Assembly (NCBI GenBank): GCA_017985935.1
Contig: JAGNWT010000003.1
Coordinates: forward strand, 1-64,000
From: Anaerolineales bacterium
GTDB taxonomy: Bacteria; Chloroflexota; Anaerolineae; Anaerolineales; Villigracilaceae
Direction of reading: 5' to 3'
Length of the DNA stretch: 64,000 bases
The notes beneath the pieces were generated by a model. That model worked only from the letters and a program-made list of their open reading frames with translations, was not told the DNA's origin and did no database searches. Each line of letters opens with the position of its first letter. Position 1 is the stretch's first letter. Below, in pieces: positions 57,987 through 64,000 of this stretch. Made by a program: the position numbers and the translations under genes.

Positions 57987-59549
57987 CTACTGTAAAAAGT
58001 CCAGTCCGCCTTGCAGAACGAAACTTACCACCATGTCATTTACGATCCATTCGATGGGGGCAAGATCATCCGTGAAGACCGTGGTGGGAGTGTAGCCTTC
58101 TTTGAGGTTGAGGTATGTATTGGACATCGCGGCGATCAATAGCCGATCCACGCTTTCATCCGCCGCGAGGACCATCAGGTTGTTGGAGAAGTCATCTCGA
58201 ACGGTAGGTTGCTTGGTGGCGAAGATCATCGTGTTGAGCGTGCCGGGGATGTCCATGATGTGGATGGATGGGTAAATGGTGGACATGGTCGTGGCAAGAC
58301 CGTCGATCAGCCGTCGATCGCCGGGGACCGATCCAACATTGATGGTCAGCACCCCGTCATCGGTCAGGTGTGATGCGACGATCTGAAAGAATTCCTGCGT
58401 GGTCATGTGCGGAGGAATGTACGGAGGGCGGTAGGCATCCACAGCGATGATGTCATATTTGTACGGGCTGCGCTCCAGATTTAGTCTGCCGTCACCGATG
58501 TGGACGTTGAGGTTGGGCAGGTTCAGCCCGAAATATTTTTTACCGACTTCAACGATCTGCTCGTCGAGTTCGAAACCGTCAATTGGGATTTCCCCATAGA
58601 TCGCCGTCGCCTGCCGCGCGGCCGTCCCTGCAGCAAGACCGATGATCGCCACACGCTCAATATCCTGCGGTTTGCGGTCGGCATAAAAATACGGACCAAC
58701 CATGAACTGTTCCCAGGGACCGCCGTAGTTCAATGTGTCGGGATGATAAATGGAATGCACGCCCTGCCCGTCATTCAACTTCAGGAGCATGAATCCATTT
58801 GACTCGCGCACTTGAATGTAGTTGTAAGCGGATTCGGATTCGTACACTTGCCCTTCGCTGCTTTTGAGCGCCTGCCCCGCAGAAAGTATGGCGACGATGG
58901 CAAGTACCACGGGCATCCATAAAAGTTTCAGCATTTCTTTTCGGTCGGCAAATTTCCCGAGACCGGCGAGCGCGACAAACAACAGAAAAGACCCGAAGAG
59001 CAAAAATGTTTTTGTGGTGCCAATGGTCGGGATGGTGACCAGCGTGGGCAGAAAGGTCCCGATGAATGAGCCCAAGGTTGAGATGGAGTAGATCTGCCCC
59101 GAGGTCTCGCCTGACTTGGTGGTGTCATCCACCGAGAGGCGGATCGCGAAGGGAGAGATCGTCCCGAGCAATGTGATCGGCACACTGAACAAGACCAATA
59201 CGGCGACAAAAGATCCCGCCATGATCCCGACACTCAGCGCCTCGAAAGCGGTCGCTGCGGACCTGAGGACGGGTCCGGCGATATAAGGAACCAGCGCGAT
59301 CGTGAACGCGCCCCAAGCCAGCACGCGATACATTGCGGATGGGGTTGGATTCTTGTCTGCCCATTTGCCGCCAACGGAATATCCCACCGCAAGGTAGATG
59401 AGGATCAGCCCGATGATGCTTGCCCAAACCAGATTGCTTGTTCCAAAAACATTCCCGATCAACCTTCCCGCTGCAAGCTCTGCGGCGAGGGTGGTCATAC
59501 CTGAAGCGAATACTGTAAATTTAAGATAACTTTTCATTGACCATTCCAT
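57987..59549 (-). CDS. Membrane-fused spermidine synthase-like protein
   Basis: The 520-residue protein has an N-terminal membrane part of about seven helices (residues 8-235), which includes GRLIGNVFGTSNLVWASIIGLILIYLAVGYSVGGKWAD. A soluble Rossmann domain follows with IIGLAAGTAARQATAIYG near 300, the SAM-type site of aminopropyltransferases, and DIIAVDAYRPPYIPPH near 365. These fused proteins are widespread, and few have proven polyamine synthase activity. A TATAAT lies 17 nt before the ATG with no ribosome binding site. Its substrate is uncertain. Confidence 0.85.
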   Translation of the reverse strand: MEWSMKSYLKFTVFASGMTTLAAELAAGRLIGNVFGTSNLVWASIIGLILIYLAVGYSVGGKWADKNPTPSAMYRVLAWGAFTIALVPYIAGPVLRSAATAFEALSVGIMAGSFVAVLVLFSVPITLLGTISPFAIRLSVDDTTKSGETSGQIYSISTLGSFIGTFLPTLVTIPTIGTTKTFLLFGSFLLFVALAGLGKFADRKEMLKLLWMPVVLAIVAILSAGQALKSSEGQVYESESAYNYIQVRESNGFMLLKLNDGQGVHSIYHPDTLNYGGPWEQFMVGPYFYADRKPQDIERVAIIGLAAGTAARQATAIYGEIPIDGFELDEQIVEVGKKYFGLNLPNLNVHIGDGRLNLERSPYKYDIIAVDAYRPPYIPPHMTTQEFFQIVASHLTDDGVLTINVGSVPGDRRLIDGLATTMSTIYPSIHIMDIPGTLNTMIFATKQPTVRDDFSNNLMVLAADESVDRLLIAAMSNTYLNLKEGYTPTTVFTDDLAPIEWIVNDMVVSFVLQGGLDFLQ

Positions 59550-59622
59550 AAAATAAGATGGGGCGGATTATACACGGTGGGAAGGAACGCCTTTGAAGGC
59601 AGCGGACTAAAAATGGATACAC

Positions 59623-60309
59623 TCACAAATCACTTTCGCGGGTGCTTGCCAGCCAGTCACAGACCGCGATCACATTTTCGCGAAAAGACCCCTCGGGTGC
59701 AAATTTTTTGTCAAATAACGCGCTGCCGATGGTAAAGCCCCAGGCTCCAGCTTTCCAGACCTCCGCCATGCGATGAGTGGAGTCAATGGAGCCGGCAGAT
59801 ACGATTGGCACTTTTGTGGCTTTCACCACTTCGGTCAGCAAGCGAGGCGCGTCACCGATGAAGCGGTAGGCAAGCAGATCCAAGCCGGGTACTCCCTGGC
59901 TTTCTAAAAATCTGGCGTGCTCCACGACCTCTTCAATGGTTCCGTCCATAATGCTGGGATGACCGAAAATATGCCCGGGGAATGGGTAGTATTTGATTTG
60001 CTGATCCTTGAGGAAATCCATTATGGAATCAAAGAAGACTGTACCCATCAACACATCGAATCCCGCTTCCACTGCGATCCTTGCGCCGCGCAGACCTTCT
60101 TCCTCTGTGAGGCTGACGACTTCAAGGTAGGTGGTTTTTCCCGCTTCCTTCATCTCGCGTACCAGCTCTTTCATTTCTTCGGGAGGCAGCCCTACATCCT
60201 TGAATCCCCAATGGTTAACCGGCGTGTCTTTGCATTCGCGAAAGATCTGTAAAGCATCCACGACGGTTGTGTCGTTGTAGGTCAGCATGAGGATGAATTC
60301 CGGTTTCAT
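59623..60309 (-). CDS. TIM-barrel phosphate-binding protein of unknown function
   Basis: The 228-residue protein begins MKPEFILMLTYNDTTVVDAL and keeps a TIM-barrel rhythm throughout. It ends in KVPIVSAGSIDSTHRMAEVWKAGAWGFTIGSALF, which reads as a phosphate-binding loop pair like those of GGGPS/PcrB and other sugar-phosphate enzymes. I cannot name the reaction. AGGAG lies 9 nt before the ATG at 60309. It diverges from a HAD phosphatase and a glycerol-1-phosphate dehydrogenase. A role with glycerol-1-phosphate or a sugar phosphate is therefore plausible. Confidence 0.7.
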   Translation of the reverse strand: MKPEFILMLTYNDTTVVDALQIFRECKDTPVNHWGFKDVGLPPEEMKELVREMKEAGKTTYLEVVSLTEEEGLRGARIAVEAGFDVLMGTVFFDSIMDFLKDQQIKYYPFPGHIFGHPSIMDGTIEEVVEHARFLESQGVPGLDLLAYRFIGDAPRLLTEVVKATKVPIVSAGSIDSTHRMAEVWKAGAWGFTIGSALFDKKFAPEGSFRENVIAVCDWLASTRESDL

Positions 60310-60386
60310 GGTCTTTGTCTCCTGCGGGACGGAATGATACACCCAAAGAGCGTGATACACTCGATGGCTGAAAAAATGAACGGATT

Positions 60387-61196
60387 ATGCCTATGATAAA
60401 CGAACCTCTTCTGAACGTGAAATGTTTTTTGCTCGATATGGACGGGACCTTTAATCTCGGTGAAGAATTGATCGAAGGGTCTCTGTATTTTATTGAAACC
60501 CTGAAAGAGCTGGGACTGGAATTTTTGTTCCTGACCAATAATTCATCCAAGCATCGCCGGCTGTACGCGGAGAAGATCGCCCGCCTCGGGCTGACCATTC
60601 CCGAAGAGCAGGTCTTTACCAGCGGCGAAGCGACCGCTCTCCACCTGCGGCGAGAATATCCCTCTGCGAAAGTTTATGTGGTTGGCACACCATCTCTGGA
60701 AGAAGAATTTCACCAGCACGGATTTGAACTGGACGAGAATGATCCGCGGCTGGTTGTGCTCGGATTTGATACCACGCTGACCTATCAGAAACTTTGGAAG
60801 TTATGTGATTTCGTCCGCGCGGGGCTTCCTTATGTTGCCACGCATCCCGACTTCAATTGCCCGACCGAAACCGGTTATATGCCCGATATCGGCGCGATGA
60901 TCGCTTTTGTACATGCCGCCACGGGACGTGAGCCAGACCTGGTGGTTGGAAAGCCCAACCGCATGATCGTGGATGCGGTCGCTGAAAAATACGGTTATTC
61001 GATCTCAGAGATGGCAATGGTCGGCGATAGGTTGTACACCGATATTGCACTTGGAAAAACATCAGGCATCACCACTTGTCTTGTATTGAGCGGGGAGACC
61101 CGTGAAGATGAGGTCGCTCATTCTCCGTTTCAACCCACCTATACCTTCAATAATCTCGGTAGCATCGCAGCTTGGCTGCGATCACACAAAGGCTAA
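60387..61196 (+). CDS. HAD-superfamily IIA sugar phosphatase (NagD/AraL-like)
   Basis: The 269-residue phosphatase has the HAD nucleophile motif LLDMDGTFNLG near residue 15, NNSS at motif II near 52, Lys in VVGKPN near 190, and the acidic motif GDRLYTDIALG near 218. An inserted cap domain between about 85 and 175 places it in subfamily IIA, which includes AraL and NagD. It dephosphorylates a small phosphate ester. AraL and glycerol-1-phosphate dehydrogenase (AraM) genes are neighbours in Bacillus, and the same pairing is present here, 4 nt apart. Confidence 0.9.
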   Translation: MPMINEPLLNVKCFLLDMDGTFNLGEELIEGSLYFIETLKELGLEFLFLTNNSSKHRRLYAEKIARLGLTIPEEQVFTSGEATALHLRREYPSAKVYVVGTPSLEEEFHQHGFELDENDPRLVVLGFDTTLTYQKLWKLCDFVRAGLPYVATHPDFNCPTETGYMPDIGAMIAFVHAATGREPDLVVGKPNRMIVDAVAEKYGYSISEMAMVGDRLYTDIALGKTSGITTCLVLSGETREDEVAHSPFQPTYTFNNLGSIAAWLRSHKG

Positions 61197-61200
61197 CCCA

Positions 61201-62634
61201 ATGAGCAGACTACCCTACGATCCTGCGGATGGAGAGAAATTTTGGCTGGCGATCCGTGAACTTCCCGGCTTTCCAAAACATGAGACTATGCCGATCAAAC
61301 ACATGCTCTTTGAGTCTGACGCATTGTTCAAGTTGACCGAGGTGCTCGAGTCTATTGGCGCGCGGCAGGATCAGCCTCTGATCGTGGTCATGGATGAAAC
61401 CCCGATGCGGCGCGCGGGGCAAGACCTCAAGACTCAGATCCGGGCTGTGCTGCGGAGAGATGGCTGGCAGGTGCGAGATTGCATTTTACTGCCCGACGCA
61501 AGCGGGCAAGTCCACACGGACATGCCGCACATTCTTGAAGTGCAAAGGAATCTCAGTGCGGGCTGTGCCGTCCTCTCTGTGGGGTCAGGCGTGGTGACCG
61601 ATATTGCCAAACACGGCTGTTATCTTTTTCAGCAGGAGACGGGCGAGCAGCTTCCTTTTGTGGTGTATCAAACCGCGAACAGTGTCAGCGCCTTCACATC
61701 GAACATGTCGCCGACCTTTGTGGATGGGGTGAAGCGTACGCTTGATTCGCGCTACCCCGATGCGCTGATCTGCGACCTTGAAACTTTGCGAGACGCTCCA
61801 ACGGAAATGACCGTGGGCGGCGTGGGCGATATGCTGGCGGTCTTTGTCAGCTTCCCTGATTGGCTGCTCGCGCATCGCCTTGGCATGGATGATACGTATT
61901 CGGAGCTTGCAAAGAATTTGGTTGGTCCGCTGCGTGAGCTTTTGCTTGAGCACGCCAAAGGCATCCGCACTGGTGAATTGGAAAGCGTTGCGATGCTGGC
62001 GAAGATCATCGCGCTTGGCGGGCTTGCGATGTCCCTTTCTCATGCCACTACACCGATGTCTGGTTTTGAGCATGTCATGTCGCATGTCCTTGATCTGCAG
62101 GCGGAAATGGAACACGCTCCGCTTGCCGTGCATGGATCGCAGGTGGCACTGGCAACACTGGCAGGCGCGGAAATGTACCGCCGCTTCCTTTCTGACTTTG
62201 AGCCGGGTGCGCTCACGATCAGCAACTGCTACCCTTCAGCAGAGTCGATGAAGACCTTGATCGAGAAAAATTTCCTGGTGGTTGACCCCACAGGTAAGGC
62301 AGGTGCGGAGTGCTGGGCAGACTACAGCCAGAAATTGGAGAAATGGCACGCGCACCGCGCTGACTTTGAGTCTGTGCTGAGGAATTGGGATGTGGTCCGC
62401 GCTGAACTCGAAGCAGAGACCTGCTCGCCCGAGGAAATTAGGGAGATCCTGTTGTCGGTGGGCGCTCCTGCCCGTTGGTCATTGCTCCAGCCGCCCGTCG
62501 AAGAGACCGGCGCCAGGTTCGCTTTCATGAATGCGTCTTTGATGCGCAAACGACTGACGCTGGGCGACCTGCTCATCTTCTTTCAATGGGATCGTGAAAG
62601 CATTTGGAAGAAGATCTGGTTTGATTGCGCGTAA
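61201..62634 (+). CDS. sn-glycerol-1-phosphate dehydrogenase-family protein (EgsA/AraM)
   Basis: This family reduces dihydroxyacetone phosphate to sn-glycerol-1-phosphate, the archaeal-type lipid backbone, using NAD(P)H and a divalent metal. The 477-residue protein has LSVGSGVVTDIAKHG near residue 125 (nucleotide loop), YQTANSVSAFTSNMSP near 158, and metal ligands Asp in GGVGDMLA near 205. His is expected in GFEHVMSHVLD and APLAVHGSQVALATL, near 286 and 305. It carries about 80 extra C-terminal residues beyond the usual length of around 390. AAAGG precedes the ATG. Confidence 0.85.
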   Translation: MSRLPYDPADGEKFWLAIRELPGFPKHETMPIKHMLFESDALFKLTEVLESIGARQDQPLIVVMDETPMRRAGQDLKTQIRAVLRRDGWQVRDCILLPDASGQVHTDMPHILEVQRNLSAGCAVLSVGSGVVTDIAKHGCYLFQQETGEQLPFVVYQTANSVSAFTSNMSPTFVDGVKRTLDSRYPDALICDLETLRDAPTEMTVGGVGDMLAVFVSFPDWLLAHRLGMDDTYSELAKNLVGPLRELLLEHAKGIRTGELESVAMLAKIIALGGLAMSLSHATTPMSGFEHVMSHVLDLQAEMEHAPLAVHGSQVALATLAGAEMYRRFLSDFEPGALTISNCYPSAESMKTLIEKNFLVVDPTGKAGAECWADYSQKLEKWHAHRADFESVLRNWDVVRAELEAETCSPEEIREILLSVGAPARWSLLQPPVEETGARFAFMNASLMRKRLTLGDLLIFFQWDRESIWKKIWFDCA

Positions 62635-62668
62635 AAAAAGCCTCGTCAGTAATGACGAGGCTTTTTTA
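62633..62668. terminator. Bidirectional terminator between the dehydrogenase and nirK
   Basis: AAAAAAGCCTCGTCA and TGACGAGGCTTTTTT form a perfect 15-bp stem around a GTAA loop, with a T-tract in each direction. Confidence 0.95.
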
Positions 62669-62676
62669 TTTGTGGA

Positions 62677-64000
62677 TCAGTGTCCGCCGCCGGGCATGGG
62701 GGTGCCGTTGAATATCTCTGGTGCGGCAGGACCTTCCACCACGAGATAACCAGCCAACCCTCTTTGCAACCTGGAAAGGGCGTGGTCAACAAGAATATAA
62801 CGACCCGGGACTTGTAGTTGGAACTCTACCACTGTCGCACCTCCCGGCGGGACCAGCGTTGTTTGCACATCGGTCAACGGGGCAGATGTCAGTGAGGCTT
62901 GGTCGTACACCTTGTCAAAGATCTCGCCGATCACATGGAAGGATGATGTGAGGTTGGGCCCGCCGACGCCGAAGAAAATTCTCACGGTCTCGCCGACATT
63001 TGCAGTGAGTGGTTTCTGGTCTGTGAGCGCGCCTACTGCTCCATTGAAGACAATGTATTCGGGGTCTTCGTTGAGAAGTTTGGTGGTGTCTGTAGTTTGT
63101 TTGCCTGTGTCACCAAATGCACCGGTGGTGTAAATATCGCCTTGCATGACGTAGAACTCACGGTCAACCGGGGAGAGCCCGCCTTCCGGCTCGACCAGGA
63201 TGAGTCCATACATGCCGTTGGAGATATGCTGGGCGACCATGGGTGTTGCGCAGTGGTAGACGAAGAGACCGGGGTTGATGGCTTGGGCGGTGAACATGCT
63301 TTCTTTTCCGGGTTCGGTTTGGGTCATGACCGCGCCGCCGCCGGGACCTGTAACCGCGTGGAAGTCCACGGAATGGTTCATGGTACTGGTGGTGCTGTTC
63401 TTCATGTGGACTTCAATTGTGTCGCCCACTCGCACGCGAATGAAAGGTCCGGGTACTGCGCCGTTGAATGTCCAATACGTGAAGGTTGTACCGTCTGCGA
63501 GTTGTCCTTCCACTTCGATGGCTTCAAGATCAACTCGGACAGTCTGCGGTTCGCGAACCTCGAGCGGAGCAGGCAGGTCCGCAGGATCCCGCACGATGTC
63601 AACGCCTGTGGTGGGCGCTTGAGTATTGGCCGCGGCAACAGATCCGCCGTATGCACTTTCGGGGAGTCCATGCAGATAATTTGTGATCGCATTGATCTCA
63701 TCTGAGGTCAGGATATCCTTGAGAGCGGCGGGCATTACGTTCGGCGCGCATGCTCCGGTGGGGCATTTCGGCGCGATAAAGACATTGGGATCCACGATCG
63801 ATTCGCGAATGTAATCTTTGGCATCAGCGGCTTTTCCGGTAAAGTCTGCGCTCTTGATATGGTCCTCTGCCGTCAGGTTCACATTGGCTAGGCTGGGTGC
63901 GATAACGCCAGAAGCATTCGGCACACCAGGGATCGCGTGGCATGTTCCGCACGCGCCTTTTTCAAACGCGGCGAGGGTTTCGGCTTCGGTGTAGGTTTTG
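62677..64000 (-). CDS. nirK: Copper nitrite reductase fused to an N-terminal cytochrome c domain (5' end off the window)
   Basis: NirK reduces nitrite to nitric oxide. The frame stays open to the right edge, and about 440 residues are visible. Near the edge a heme motif CGTCH is encoded at about 63940-63955, and the axial Met is likely in NVMPAAL, giving a cytochrome c domain that should feed electrons to copper. Two cupredoxin domains follow. The type 2 copper site is in SVDFHAV with catalytic Asp, and type 1 ligands are in LFVYHCATPMVAQHISNGMYG. Catalytic His is in FHVIGEIFD and the last ligand in VDHALSR. A GTG at 63924 is only an internal codon. Confidence 0.9.
   Translation of the reverse strand, partial: KTYTEAETLAAFEKGACGTCHAIPGVPNASGVIAPSLANVNLTAEDHIKSADFTGKAADAKDYIRESIVDPNVFIAPKCPTGACAPNVMPAALKDILTSDEINAITNYLHGLPESAYGGSVAAANTQAPTTGVDIVRDPADLPAPLEVREPQTVRVDLEAIEVEGQLADGTTFTYWTFNGAVPGPFIRVRVGDTIEVHMKNSTTSTMNHSVDFHAVTGPGGGAVMTQTEPGKESMFTAQAINPGLFVYHCATPMVAQHISNGMYGLILVEPEGGLSPVDREFYVMQGDIYTTGAFGDTGKQTTDTTKLLNEDPEYIVFNGAVGALTDQKPLTANVGETVRIFFGVGGPNLTSSFHVIGEIFDKVYDQASLTSAPLTDVQTTLVPPGGATVVEFQLQVPGRYILVDHALSRLQRGLAGYLVVEGPAAPEIFNGTPMPGGGH

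Noticed and set aside
1-64000. Prophage, insertion sequence or integrated element
   Set aside because: No transposase, integrase, phage structural gene, long terminal inverted repeat or attachment-site duplication was seen, and gene style is uniform.

Overview
The window looks like a bacterial chromosome segment from the Chloroflexota, most likely class Anaerolineae. This is inferred from gene style, not a database match: very long PAS/GAF signalling proteins, lipoproteins and anchored proteins with Thr/Pro-rich linkers, a cytochrome c-NirK fusion, an archaeal-type glycerol-1-phosphate dehydrogenase, and many TATAAT promoters close to start codons. There is no phage, insertion sequence, CRISPR array or rRNA. 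Coding density is high, and strong hairpin terminators separate the transcription units.

Layout. 1-1840 (minus): the start of a DRTGG / CBS-HATPase / DRTGG operon of the kind that accompanies [FeFe]-hydrogenase genes, with an extended -10 promoter and a Rex-like operator. 1842-8170 (minus): fdhD and small redox, membrane, sugar and cupin genes, several joined by ATGA overlaps. 8255-12755 (minus): a membrane-anchored STAND ATPase, then a methyltransferase/PIG-L deacetylase/DinB operon. 12874-17350 (plus): hisS, tRNA-His, glgA and malQ. 17364-19996: ybaK, an EamA transporter, a small protein gene and Mn-type superoxide dismutase. 20011-32345 (plus): a 12-kb signalling island with two diguanylate cyclases, a histidine kinase, a response regulator and a REC-PAS7-GAF3-HD-GYP protein. 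32364-36393 (minus): six metabolic or hypothetical genes. 36486-39447 (plus): alaS behind an apparent attenuator.

39445-45994 (minus): an FAD oxidoreductase, then an amidohydrolase/peptide-type ABC importer operon without ATPase genes. 46069-48630 (plus): mnmA, a small membrane protein, DedA and VanZ-like genes. 48650-57218 (minus): fabG, a membrane protein, asp23-like, nusB, tatA, tatC, a surface lipoprotein and a penicillin acylase-family enzyme. 57261-59549 (minus): a DUF1461 membrane protein and a membrane-fused spermidine synthase-like protein. 59623-62634: a TIM-barrel protein diverging from a HAD phosphatase and a glycerol-1-phosphate dehydrogenase. 62677-64000 (minus): a cytochrome c-fused copper nitrite reductase cut by the right edge.

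The most striking element is the alaS leader at 36486-36653. A consensus promoter lies only 8 nt before the ATG of a 25-codon reading frame containing nine alanine codons, so the message may be leaderless. Three overlapping arms can form protector, antiterminator and terminator hairpins. The terminator sits directly before alaS. This is the architecture of translation-coupled attenuation, here apparently sensing alanyl-tRNA supply to control alanyl-tRNA synthetase. The physiological picture is a facultative organism with fermentative or hydrogen metabolism, nitrite reduction, glycogen and maltodextrin use, and strong c-di-GMP signalling.
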